A DNA stretch of 64,000 bases, from positions 1 to 64,000 of the forward strand of contig CALRGV010000002.1 in assembly GCA_943358175.1 (NCBI GenBank), in the 5' to 3' direction. This document shows positions 36,641 to 45,532 of this stretch, in pieces. A program made the translations under genes and the position numbers. Source of the DNA: Candidatus Peribacteria bacterium. Its GTDB lineage: Bacteria; Patescibacteriota; Gracilibacteria; UBA1369; LOWO2-01-FULL-3. Every line of letters starts with the position of its first letter. Position 1 is the first letter of the stretch. Under the pieces are notes generated by a model. That model was not told the DNA's origin. It saw only the letters and a list, made by a program, of their open reading frames with translations, and made no database searches.

Positions 36641-37657
36641 CTAAGAGTTGTATTTAACCATCAAATGATCATAAGCCCTACGCGTAGCAATTCGCCCTCT
36701 TGGCGTCCGTTCCAGGAAACCCAACTGAATCAAAAAAGGTTCGTAAATGTCCTCAATAGTACTTTCTTCTTCTGATACAGCAGCCGATAAAGTATTCAAG
36801 CCAACCGGCCCACCACGGAATTTATCAATTATCGCACCTAGAATCTCTCTGTCGGTATGGTCCAATCCCAATTTATCGACCCCCAGGGCCTTCAAAGTCT
36901 GCATTAAAACCCTCAGGTCAATCTTCGAATCATTATTGATATCTGCAAAATCGCGAACTCTCTTCAGCAATCTATTGGCAATGCGGGGAGTCTGGCGGCA
37001 AGATTTAGCCAGTAAATTGGCCACATCATCATCAATCGTACAGCCTAAAATAGCGGCGGACCTCAGGATAATCTGCTTAATCTCAGTATCGGTATAAAAT
37101 TGTAATTTAAAAACATTCCCAAAACGCGCACGTAGGGGAGAGGAAATCAGACTCAATTTAGTAGTTGCCCCAATAAGCGTGAATTTTGGCAGATTAATGC
37201 GCATATTCCTCGCCGATGGACCTTTCCCTATGACTATATCAATCCCGAAATCTTCCATCGCCGTATACAAAACCTCCTCCACGATCGGCTTCAAGCGATG
37301 AATTTCATCAATAAAAAGCACATCATTTTCTTGCAGATTGGAAATAATTGACGCCACATCTCCTTGTTTTTCCAGAGCCGGACCGGAAGTCATCTTTAGG
37401 CTTGCTCCAGCCTCGTTTGCTATTATATGAGCCAGAGTGGTCTTACCCAGACCCGGAGAACCATGAAGCAAAACATGATCCAGGGGTTCCTTCCTTTTTT
37501 TTGCCGCCTGAATAGAAATTTCCAAATTATTTTTTATCAAATTCTGACCAATATAAGAAGAAAACGACAAAGGCCTCAGCTCATTCTCAAACTTAATAAT
37601 CTCCGGACTGGGAGCACTCACTAAATTCTCCAAATTTTCCGCCTCACTTTCTATCAT
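36641..37657 (-). CDS. ruvB: Holliday junction branch migration helicase RuvB
   Basis: 338 residues. Motifs include FSSYIGQNLIKNNLEI, Walker A HGSPGLGKTTLAH (65-77), Walker B LFIDEIHRLKP, the RuvB signature IGATTKLSLISSPLRARFG, and the C-terminal winged helix ending ERTPRGRIATRRAYDHL. RuvB hexamers drive branch migration with RuvA. ruvA and ruvC are not adjacent. The ATG overlaps the stop of the PH-domain gene upstream by 4 nt. Confidence 0.96.
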   Translation of the reverse strand: MIESEAENLENLVSAPSPEIIKFENELRPLSFSSYIGQNLIKNNLEISIQAAKKRKEPLDHVLLHGSPGLGKTTLAHIIANEAGASLKMTSGPALEKQGDVASIISNLQENDVLFIDEIHRLKPIVEEVLYTAMEDFGIDIVIGKGPSARNMRINLPKFTLIGATTKLSLISSPLRARFGNVFKLQFYTDTEIKQIILRSAAILGCTIDDDVANLLAKSCRQTPRIANRLLKRVRDFADINNDSKIDLRVLMQTLKALGVDKLGLDHTDREILGAIIDKFRGGPVGLNTLSAAVSEEESTIEDIYEPFLIQLGFLERTPRGRIATRRAYDHLMVKYNS

Positions 37658-38136
37658 TTAAGGTTTCTAATGTGATAAATAAAACGGCGAATTCCTTCCG
37701 GATCAGGTGCATTGGGGAATTCTATAACTACATGAGCAGATGCGGTTTCTATTGCTATAAGCCCGTAATCAAAAAAATTGAAATATGACAAAACCCCCTT
37801 TTCTCTCGTGGTGATTTCCTGGATTTCATCATAAAAAGTTTCCGCCTCTTCTCGGACAGTCAAAAGCCTCCAATCAACAAACACAATTCTATGGTTCGTA
37901 ACAATGAATTTATCCAGCCAATAAACCAGCGATAAATAAGTAACAACCAAGGAGAAAAGAATGAAAATTGCAATTGCAATAATCAAAAAAAGCTTTGTAG
38001 AAATACTCTTCTGCATTAAGAAAAGCAGAAAATAAAAAGGGACTGTAGCAATAATCACAATAAGCATCTGCTTCACAAAAGGCGTGTAATGATGACGATA
38101 GATCTTCAAAATTTGTTCGCCTTCACGCAAATGCAT
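37654..38136 (-). CDS. Membrane protein with bacterial PH domain
   Basis: 160 residues. Two membrane helices are at about 23-43 and 48-70. A PH-like beta domain follows, with the family pattern VTNHRIVFVDWRLLTVREEAETFYDEIQEITTREKGVLSYFNFFDYGLIAIETAS. These domains may bind lipids or proteins at the membrane. It is coupled to ruvB (ATGA overlap), which is unexpected functionally and probably reflects shared transcription only. Its start is 12 nt from the divergent CPBP gene, so the promoters must overlap. Confidence 0.8.
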   Translation of the reverse strand: MHLREGEQILKIYRHHYTPFVKQMLIVIIATVPFYFLLFLMQKSISTKLFLIIAIAIFILFSLVVTYLSLVYWLDKFIVTNHRIVFVDWRLLTVREEAETFYDEIQEITTREKGVLSYFNFFDYGLIAIETASAHVVIEFPNAPDPEGIRRFIYHIRNLK

Positions 38137-38148
38137 AAATAATGTAAA

Positions 38149-38652
38149 ATGAAATTAACTCTAACCCTATTCTACAGAATGAAAAAGTATTTTCAAGCTC
38201 ACTGGCAGTGGAAATATTTAGCAGTTGCCGGATTAGCCTCGGTTTTTTGCCTGGCTATCAATTTTATTATTTGCATAATTATCATCTACGGAGACTGGAA
38301 AATCCCCGGATATAGATTTGAGGAAGGCCTACTTAATTTTAGCGGTAAAAGCATCCTATGGACCGGCATAATAGGTTTTACCTATGCAGTGATAGCCCCT
38401 ACGATTGAAGAAATAATTTTCAGAGGAATAACCCTTCAATACCTTACAGCCAAATTCGGCGTAAAAGTCAGCACGCTGGTTGTCATTTTGATTTCAACAT
38501 TGATCAATCTACCATTGCATAGCCCAATTCCAGCCCTGATCTTTTCCTCCATTGCCACCATTATTACAATAAAAAGTAATTCTATTTGGCCGGCAGTCAT
38601 TTTCCATATTGCCTATAATTCAGTTATTTTTCTATCATTAGTATTGGCATAA
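38149..38652 (+). CDS. CPBP family intramembrane metalloprotease
   Basis: 167 residues with about five membrane helices. CPBP (CAAX protease/bacteriocin-processing) motif 1 EEIIFRG is at about 87-93 with the paired glutamates, and motif 3 is FHIAYN near 152-157. Motif 2 is less obvious (LPLHSPIPALIFSS). These are membrane glutamic-type or metal-dependent proteases; targets here are unknown. It ends about 30 nt before the tRNA-Arg gene. The start has an AT-rich -10-like sequence just upstream, so the mRNA could be leaderless. Confidence 0.85.
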   Translation: MKLTLTLFYRMKKYFQAHWQWKYLAVAGLASVFCLAINFIICIIIIYGDWKIPGYRFEEGLLNFSGKSILWTGIIGFTYAVIAPTIEEIIFRGITLQYLTAKFGVKVSTLVVILISTLINLPLHSPIPALIFSSIATIITIKSNSIWPAVIFHIAYNSVIFLSLVLA

Positions 38653-38682
38653 GGGAAATTTTATAGTATAAAATCCAAGCAT

Positions 38683-38759
<77 letters not shown>

Positions 38760-38760
38760 A

Positions 38761-38903
38761 AGAAATTTGCCTTAGCAAATTTCCGCGCCTGCCCTAAGCA
38801 GGCATAGCAATAAAAATCGCGAAGCGATACCGCCAGAAATTGCCATAGCATTTTTCGCGCCTGCCCCAAGCAGGCATAGCAAAACAAATCGCGAAGCGAT
38901 ACC
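38761..38903. repeat. Two copies of a modular hairpin repeat after tRNA-Arg
   Basis: Three small palindromes in a row, then again in variant form. First copy: AAATTTGC/GCAAATTT (38763-38782), GCCTGC/GCAGGC (38787-38803), ATCGC-GAA-GCGAT. Second copy: a degenerate AATTGC hairpin, GCCTGC/GCAGGC (38859-38875), ATCGC-GAA-GCGAT. The core GCGCCTGCCC-YAA-GCAGGC plus ATAGCAA is shared with 52651-52676, also directly behind a tRNA. It is a REP-like family. Confidence 0.8.
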
Positions 38904-40574
38904 TTATTTCGTCATCGTCATCATTCTATACATCGCATCCGCGACTTCTCCACGCGTCATACCCTTACTTGGCTGAATTTCTTTTAGCTCAGGATCAAGA
39001 ATCTTTAATTCTTTAGCGTAAGCGATATAAGGAGCAAACCAAGCAGATTCAGGCACATCGCTATAAGGAGCACCGGTGACAACCGGATCGATATCCACAC
39101 TCAAACCATTAAATAAAATCTTGAAGAATTCAGCTTTATTTACTTCGTTTTTAGGTCTGAATGTACCATCGGGATTTCCATCAACAATGTTACGTTTATA
39201 AGCGGTATAAATATAATCGGCATACCATGCTGATTGCCTTACATCCTTGAAAGGCAAATCACCATTGGTCAATGAAGTATGAATACTCAATAAAATAAAT
39301 TTCAAGGCCTCGGCACGATTTACAGTTTGATCAGGCTTGAAAGAACCATCCTCATATCCTTTAATAACACCTTTCTCACTCAAATACTTTGTTGCCTCAA
39401 AATAACGACCACCAATCTCTATATCTGTAAAAACCTTCTTTCCGGCAATAATTTCCTTCGGTGATTCGACTACAGGTGCGGCAACGACAGATTCAGGCTC
39501 TACAACAGGAGCAGGAGCCACAACAGGTTCAGGTTCTACAGCAGCGGGAGCAGGCTCAGGCGCTACCACAGGCTCAGCATCCACAACAGGCTGTTCATCT
39601 GATGAAGCAACGTAAGTCACGCTATCCGCTACAGCTACCGGCACTTCCACGGCAACCACCGGAGCCTCAACAGGTTTATCGCTCACTGAAGCCGTTTTTG
39701 CATCTAAAAATTTCTGTACGTATGCAACGGGATTTACAGTCGTTTCCTTCGCCAAATCCTGGCCCAGTCCATCATTCACCGCCGAGAAAAAATTCAATCC
39801 AGCGCTGGAAGCTTGTTGCCAAGTAAATGGCCAAAAAGGATGATAAGTTGCTTTAGAATTATCAATTTGAAAATGTAAATGTGGAGTGGTGGCAGTTCCG
39901 GTACGACCTGAAAGACCTATTTGCTGACCTTTTGTCACTAACTCACCGACACTAAGCATGCCTTGCCCCAAGTGAGAATAACTTGAATACAAAACCTCTT
40001 TTACACTTGGATTATCTAAATTTGGAAAATTATTATGTTTCAAAACAATATGCACTCCGAAACCGTCTGACTGATTAGAGCTCTTCATTACAACACCATT
40101 TGCAATCGCATACACCGGAGTACCTTCGGGAATTTTTATATCTGTAGCAAGATGTGAACCACCAAATTCTCTACCATCCAGCTTATAATTACCCATATAA
40201 GGAGTGGAATAAGTAATTTTTGCATTACGAACCACATCGTCAACAGGGTTATTCCATTTCAAAGTATCAGTTTTAATCAAAAGCTGCTGTGGATCATAAT
40301 ATGGAATATCAATAAAATCTCCATCAGACAATTGGTTAAAAGCAAAATCTCTCTTCTCGCTGGTTAATTTAGACCAGTTTGGCACTTTTTTAATTGGATA
40401 AGTTGTGCCATCAAAAGGTGCATGCTCAGGCAAAGTCAAAACACTTGTCTGATAAAGAAGACTATTTACATCGGTAAATGCCATCATGGAAGCTGTCATC
40501 ACAGTGGCAACAACCAAAACCGCGCTACGAACATTAAAATCATGACGTTTCTGACTTTTAATATTTTTATTCAT
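38904..40574 (-). CDS. M23 peptidase with three SLH domains
   Basis: 556 residues. An N-terminal hydrophobic segment (17-36) serves as signal or anchor. A LytM/M23 endopeptidase domain (about 125-240) has the zinc ligands H141 and D145 (SHLATDIK) and HLH 232-234 (PHLHFQID). A Val/Ala/Pro/Glu-rich linker (about 295-375) separates it from three SLH domains near 383-430, 445-490 and 505-552 (for example ALKFILL, RPKNEVNKAEFFKIL). SLH domains bind secondary cell-wall polymers, so this is a wall-tethered peptidoglycan hydrolase. This supports a cell with peptidoglycan and an S-layer. Confidence 0.92.
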   Translation of the reverse strand: MNKNIKSQKRHDFNVRSAVLVVATVMTASMMAFTDVNSLLYQTSVLTLPEHAPFDGTTYPIKKVPNWSKLTSEKRDFAFNQLSDGDFIDIPYYDPQQLLIKTDTLKWNNPVDDVVRNAKITYSTPYMGNYKLDGREFGGSHLATDIKIPEGTPVYAIANGVVMKSSNQSDGFGVHIVLKHNNFPNLDNPSVKEVLYSSYSHLGQGMLSVGELVTKGQQIGLSGRTGTATTPHLHFQIDNSKATYHPFWPFTWQQASSAGLNFFSAVNDGLGQDLAKETTVNPVAYVQKFLDAKTASVSDKPVEAPVVAVEVPVAVADSVTYVASSDEQPVVDAEPVVAPEPAPAAVEPEPVVAPAPVVEPESVVAAPVVESPKEIIAGKKVFTDIEIGGRYFEATKYLSEKGVIKGYEDGSFKPDQTVNRAEALKFILLSIHTSLTNGDLPFKDVRQSAWYADYIYTAYKRNIVDGNPDGTFRPKNEVNKAEFFKILFNGLSVDIDPVVTGAPYSDVPESAWFAPYIAYAKELKILDPELKEIQPSKGMTRGEVADAMYRMMTMTK

Positions 40575-40636
40575 TTATTTTTGTTTTTATTTATTCTAAT
40601 ATTATACCAAATTATAAGCCTAAAGGCAATTATATA

Positions 40637-41056
40637 ATGATCTCAAAAAGCTCCCTTGAAACACTGGAAATTGCAAAGAAAATAGCCGAAAAGATGAGAA
40701 AAGGAGGATTACTCTGCCTACAGGGAGACCTTGGTACCGGTAAAACCACTTTTACCAAAGGATTTATGAAGCAATTGGGCATAGAAAACTTTAGCGTCAA
40801 AAGCCCCACCTACACCTACATTCGAGAATATAAGCACCCAAAGACCAAGGTTTACCATATGGATTTATATAGAATTGATGAAGCAGACGAGCTTCTTATT
40901 GAAGAAATATTGGAAATACTTGAAAACGACAAAAACATTGTGGTCATTGAATGGGCTGATAAGTTGGCCGATAATTTATCGCAGCATAAAAAGATAGAAA
41001 TAAACTTTAAATATTTGGATGAAGAATCCAGAGAAATTACCATTAAATATGAATAA
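40637..41056 (+). CDS. tsaE: tRNA threonylcarbamoyladenosine biosynthesis ATPase TsaE
   Basis: 139 residues. Walker A is GDLGTGKTTFTKG (30-42); the rest matches the family: SPTYTYIREYKHPKTKVYHMDLYRIDEADEL and IVVIEWADKLADNL. TsaE powers the TsaB-TsaD complex that makes t6A37 on tRNAs reading ANN codons. tsaB and tsaD are not adjacent. The following HD gene starts inside its last codons. Confidence 0.95.
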   Translation: MISKSSLETLEIAKKIAEKMRKGGLLCLQGDLGTGKTTFTKGFMKQLGIENFSVKSPTYTYIREYKHPKTKVYHMDLYRIDEADELLIEEILEILENDKNIVVIEWADKLADNLSQHKKIEINFKYLDEESREITIKYE

Positions 41057-41612
41057 AAAAGAAATACGAAAAATATACCAAGAATTTCATGTTCCCAAGC
41101 ACATCATTGCGCACATGAAAACGGTAGCCAAAGTGGCAAAAAAGTTGGTGAGAAAAATGAATAAAAAAGGAGCTAAAATAGATGAAGAAACTATTGAGAA
41201 TGCAGCTTTATTACACGACGTAGTTCGTTACATAGATTTCAAAAAGCCAGAAGCAAACGACCACGAGTGCTGGAAAAATCTTCGTAAAAAATATCGCAAA
41301 ATCGGTCATGAAAAAGCCATGGCGAAAATCCTACAAAAAAGGGGAGAAAAAACACTCGCAAAACTAATAGCCAAACATGGTTTCTTTTCAGTTTGGAAAT
41401 TAAAATCCATTGAAGAGAAAATTCTCTATTATGCCGACAAGAGAGTGGATAGAGATAAAATAGTCACGCTGGAAGTAAGGTTCTCAGAAGGAAAAAAACG
41501 CAACATGTTACCAACAGATGACCCTCAACTAATAAAGGCCACAGAGAAAAAAATATTCGAGCTGGAACAAGAATTCATAGAAATTTTAGGAGAGAGTATT
41601 TATCAACTCTAA
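41049..41612 (+). CDS. HD-domain phosphohydrolase
   Basis: 187 residues from the ATG at 41049, which overlaps the tsaE stop by 8 nt; an in-frame start at 41019 is also open. The HD motif is NAALLHDVVRYIDF, with an earlier metal-binding His in HIIAHMKTVAKVAKKL and a later Asp in ILYYADKRVDRDK. The family contains nucleotide and RNA hydrolases; the substrate is unknown. The 3' end overlaps that of the convergent 3D-domain gene by 27 nt. Confidence 0.85.
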   Translation: MNKKEIRKIYQEFHVPKHIIAHMKTVAKVAKKLVRKMNKKGAKIDEETIENAALLHDVVRYIDFKKPEANDHECWKNLRKKYRKIGHEKAMAKILQKRGEKTLAKLIAKHGFFSVWKLKSIEEKILYYADKRVDRDKIVTLEVRFSEGKKRNMLPTDDPQLIKATEKKIFELEQEFIEILGESIYQL

Positions 41613-42917
41613 TGTAGTAGGACCTACATATCCGGCACCGGTATCGCTTGGAGCTGTAATTATTTTATGAGCCTTTTGGAAATTAGCGACTGCATTCTGA
41701 GTCACCGGACCGTAATATTCGGTAACCAACTTTCCATCAAAGTATCCCTGATTCATTAGAAATTTCTGCAAAGCCGCAACTTCTGGACCTCTCATCCCAT
41801 ATCTGAGCTCGACCGAAATCAAAGTTCTTTTTGGCAGGCCTGAATCCACTTGAGCCAACATTGTTCGCTGATAAGTTTCAGTTGCCGCTGCGATTCTGGT
41901 TTCATTATAACTACTTGCAGCAACCAATTTATTCATACTCTTTCTTGTTTTAGGACCAAAAAAACCGGCAAATTGAGATTTTTCATCCATAATCAAACCC
42001 TGTGTCTGCTGAAATTTGAACACCGCATGTTTAGTGGTATCTCCATAAAAACCGGAAATATCAGTTCTGAAAAGATTTAATTTCTTCAATTCTTGTTGCA
42101 ATGATCTCACCTTATCACCTTTATCGCCTGGGTTAAGATCATCGGTCAAAAAAGCCACCGATTTAACAGTTTCAATCAGTACTACCGGCTGACTCGCGCT
42201 AGCTTCACTCACGATTGATTTATTCACAACTGGCTGATCAACAATTGGTTGACTCACGCCTTCAGTCACCGGAGCTGAGTCCGTTGCTACTACAGCGCCA
42301 CAATCGTTTGGCGTGGCTTCACTGGCCGAGTAATCTCCCAAACTTACTTGTTCAGAAATACTCTCATTAATTCCATAGACAGCAACATCAACAGTTTTTT
42401 TACCCCAATTTAATGCCCTCACCAAGCCCTTATCACCATAACCCATCCAAATATCCAAACGATCATAAGTGTTTGACCTGCTACCGGCAGCTACAATCGC
42501 GCCACCTCTATCATGCACGGCCACTATACCAATACCCGGGATATCCATTTTTGTTCCAAAGGGATAAGTTCTTGGAGCCGCAATCATACCCGGATACACG
42601 GAAGTTCCATCAGCACCACTTACTCCACGACCGTTTAGAGCAATCTCTCTCTCATATCCTCCTGTATAGTAACGTTGCTGACACGGTAAAGGAGAATAGT
42701 AAGCTGAAATAACAAAGGTTTTAGCATAAGGATATTGCATAGTCTCAGCACCGGTATCGACACCCTCGGCACTATTCAGCTCATCCGCAAAGACCTTATC
42801 TCCAAACGCCACATCAAAAGGTTTAAAAATAAGAAATGCTGCAAAAAGAAGTATAAAGTCCAGAATCAAAAAATTCTTCAATATTCTCCAACCTGTTTTT
42901 ATTTTTGTTTTTCTCAT
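41586..42917 (-). CDS. 3D-domain protein with two peptidoglycan-binding domains
   Basis: 443 residues. A membrane helix lies at about 13-30. The 3D (three-Asp) domain at about 60-180 shows AVHDRGG and NTYDRLDIWMG with the catalytic-type aspartates of MltA-like lytic transglycosylases. Two PG_binding_1 domains follow, near 262-320 (GDKGDKVRSLQQELKKLNLF) and 375-435 (GMRGPEVAALQKFLMNQGYF). It is likely an envelope-anchored cell-wall hydrolase or resuscitation-type enzyme. It may work alongside the M23-SLH protein nearby. Confidence 0.9.
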   Translation of the reverse strand: MRKTKIKTGWRILKNFLILDFILLFAAFLIFKPFDVAFGDKVFADELNSAEGVDTGAETMQYPYAKTFVISAYYSPLPCQQRYYTGGYEREIALNGRGVSGADGTSVYPGMIAAPRTYPFGTKMDIPGIGIVAVHDRGGAIVAAGSRSNTYDRLDIWMGYGDKGLVRALNWGKKTVDVAVYGINESISEQVSLGDYSASEATPNDCGAVVATDSAPVTEGVSQPIVDQPVVNKSIVSEASASQPVVLIETVKSVAFLTDDLNPGDKGDKVRSLQQELKKLNLFRTDISGFYGDTTKHAVFKFQQTQGLIMDEKSQFAGFFGPKTRKSMNKLVAASSYNETRIAAATETYQRTMLAQVDSGLPKRTLISVELRYGMRGPEVAALQKFLMNQGYFDGKLVTEYYGPVTQNAVANFQKAHKIITAPSDTGAGYVGPTTLELINTLS

Positions 42918-43027
42918 TTTTTTTGTTTATTTTGATTTTTTAAAATCCCTAAATTATACCACAAAAAAAGACCTCTCTCCGAAGAAGCCCTTGCCATAAC
43001 ATAGCAAATATTGTCTAATAAAAACCC

Positions 43028-45502
43028 TTAACTCACCCCAATTCTCTTCAAAATCTCTCTATCCACGAAGTCCCTGTCTCTTCCATACTTCAATCTTGAA
43101 AGCTGTTTATAAGCCTCTGCAGCCTCCTTGTCACCCTCCTCAGTGTAAGGATTACAAGGAATAATACTAAAAGGTCTACTTGGTTGAGTATCAATTGAAA
43201 GCTTCATGACGGCCTTGAACTTGTCGATATTAATAAGATCCTGATCACTGAATACCGGTTTCATTTCTTTCGCCATTTCCTCCGCATCCTGAGCACCAAT
43301 CTTATAACACATCATTGAGCCAACGTTACCAAACACAGCATTTTTTAAATTTGTTCCCTTTTTCTTTTCATCATTAATTTGTGCTAAATACTGATGCGCA
43401 ATATTTAATCCCAGACGATACTTTCTGGCCTCAGACAAAATACTTTCAATACTCTCGGTAACATAATTTTGGAACTCATCGATATAGAGGAAGAAATCAC
43501 GTCTATCTTTCTTAGCTATTTTTTCACGACTCAATGCAGCCATCTGAATCTTCTGCACAATAATTAGACCTAAAAGTTTAGAGTTAATTTCACCAACGGA
43601 ACCCTTTGAAAGATTCATCAATAAAATTTTACCTTCCTGCATCACCTTGCTGAAATCAAAAGCCGATCTGGTTTGACCAATAATATTTCTCATCATCGTA
43701 TTCGTCACAAACTGACCAAATTTAGCTGCAAAGTAGGGGATCATTTCCTGTTTTTCACGTGCGCCTGTTTTTGCCATCTGGTGATCCCAGAAAGATGCCA
43801 CTACAGGATTAGTCACATGTTGCCTCTTCACTTTTGCAAAATCATCATCAGTAAACAAACGTACTATATCGGTAAGCGCACCACCTGCCGGATCGGACAT
43901 CAGGGTCAGACAACCATTACGGAAGTAATCCTGAATACGAGGACCAAAAGTTTCTTCATCAAAGAGCTTAATCATAATATTCATCGCATCAAGCGCCACA
44001 AGTTCCTTTGCCTCCCAAGTATCACCCTCAAGCAAATTAATACCCAAAGGTCTCTCCATATCACTCGGATTAAAATAAATCACATCATCAGCGCGATGAC
44101 GAGGTATGAAAGGCAAAACATCTTCAATCAAAGAACCATGGGGATCAATTACACATAAACCATCCCCATTTCTTAAATCCTGTCTAATCATTACCTGCAA
44201 AACGGATGATTTACCAGTACCGGTCTGACCAATAACGTAGAAGTGACGGAATCTATCCTCACGCTTCATACGAATTTCCTTAACCTCACCACGGTAAATA
44301 TTGTGACCCAATAAAATACCCTCGGTAGGAATATTTGCCGGAGGAGGAGCAATCTTAAAGTTCTGCCAAGCAATAGATGGGTATTTATTAAAACGAATAT
44401 TCGGAACATGGAAAATACTGGCCAATTCTTCAGAAGAAAGAACCATTCTGTTTCTAGTAATCCACTGATTAAAACCTCTTCTAAAATTACGGAAAATATA
44501 ATTGGTGATCAAAGGCTTTGTTCTATGCCAATGAGTATAGGTTAATTCATTACCATGCTTAGTACCGTATTGATTGAAAGCACCTCTCATAGAAACAAGA
44601 TTCACATGAGCATCATGCTTGGTTTTTCCGGCAGCAACCAATCTAATCACAGTCTGAAAACCGGAACGGGAATTTTTTTCTTCCATCGCCTTTACCTCTT
44701 CATCAGTGATAGGAGTAGTACGCGTTGAAACTCCATCTTTATCCATATTCAGAACACCTTTCTCACCATGAAAAAGTAATTCAAACAATGTTGCAAACCA
44801 ACTGATAGGACTATACCATTTAAAATGATCAGCTTTTTTGTTCTGAAAAATTTCACTGGCCTTCATACGCCCTTCCTCTTGCCAACCATCCTTTAAAGGA
44901 CGCACCATAATCTGTACAGCAGCACCCTCATCGGGTCGAATTTTCGATAGCGAATTCACAATCGCATTTATAGGATCAGCATTCATTCTGGAAAAGGTTC
45001 TGATCGGATAATAATACTCTTTGTGAGGCACTATGTAGCAACCAACCACCTCGCTATCAGGTTGGAAAATATTATAATCCTCCACCTGTTCAATATAAGC
45101 GTCAGGATAAAAAGAAGTTAATTGCTTCTCAATAATTGGCAAAAGATCACGAGGACATACGATAAAAAAATGTACCTGGGAATCAAGCACCGCATACTCA
45201 AAGGATAAAAATTCCTGAGACGTGAACACATTGTACCATTCCTTAATATAAATGCTGTGCAAAGCCTCGAAAAATTGAGTCATAATTCCACAGGCAATTT
45301 CTTTAAAATCCTTCTGAGTAGAATACTGCTCTCCCTCCACCTCTCTGTCATCCTTGGATTCCTTCTTTGGAACACGGATATCTAAAAAAACCATATTAAA
45401 AGATCTCTCAATATTTTTTTTGTAACGCACGTAAGTCAAAACAGCTGCTACAAGGGCAGAAATAAAGAGTATCAATAAAACTATCAGTAACCAATTAGGC
45501 AT
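43028..45502 (-). CDS. Type IV secretion-like ATPase (VirD4/TraG-VirB4 type)
   Basis: 824 residues. An N-terminal membrane helix (4-22) leads to a long N-terminal domain. The ATPase domain has Walker A YVIGQTGTGKSS (near 425-436), VIDPHGSLIEDVL, Walker B FFLYIDEFQNYV, and the arginine-finger region RLGLNIAHQYLAQIN. Similar single ATPases occur widely in CPR genomes, where they are proposed to take part in DNA or protein export or pilus/DNA uptake. No other T4SS genes are in the window, so partners must be elsewhere or absent. Confidence 0.87.
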   Translation of the reverse strand: MPNWLLIVLLILFISALVAAVLTYVRYKKNIERSFNMVFLDIRVPKKESKDDREVEGEQYSTQKDFKEIACGIMTQFFEALHSIYIKEWYNVFTSQEFLSFEYAVLDSQVHFFIVCPRDLLPIIEKQLTSFYPDAYIEQVEDYNIFQPDSEVVGCYIVPHKEYYYPIRTFSRMNADPINAIVNSLSKIRPDEGAAVQIMVRPLKDGWQEEGRMKASEIFQNKKADHFKWYSPISWFATLFELLFHGEKGVLNMDKDGVSTRTTPITDEEVKAMEEKNSRSGFQTVIRLVAAGKTKHDAHVNLVSMRGAFNQYGTKHGNELTYTHWHRTKPLITNYIFRNFRRGFNQWITRNRMVLSSEELASIFHVPNIRFNKYPSIAWQNFKIAPPPANIPTEGILLGHNIYRGEVKEIRMKREDRFRHFYVIGQTGTGKSSVLQVMIRQDLRNGDGLCVIDPHGSLIEDVLPFIPRHRADDVIYFNPSDMERPLGINLLEGDTWEAKELVALDAMNIMIKLFDEETFGPRIQDYFRNGCLTLMSDPAGGALTDIVRLFTDDDFAKVKRQHVTNPVVASFWDHQMAKTGAREKQEMIPYFAAKFGQFVTNTMMRNIIGQTRSAFDFSKVMQEGKILLMNLSKGSVGEINSKLLGLIIVQKIQMAALSREKIAKKDRRDFFLYIDEFQNYVTESIESILSEARKYRLGLNIAHQYLAQINDEKKKGTNLKNAVFGNVGSMMCYKIGAQDAEEMAKEMKPVFSDQDLINIDKFKAVMKLSIDTQPSRPFSIIPCNPYTEEGDKEAAEAYKQLSRLKYGRDRDFVDREILKRIGVS

Positions 45503-45532
45503 TTAAAGACGTTAAATCAGGTAATTATACCA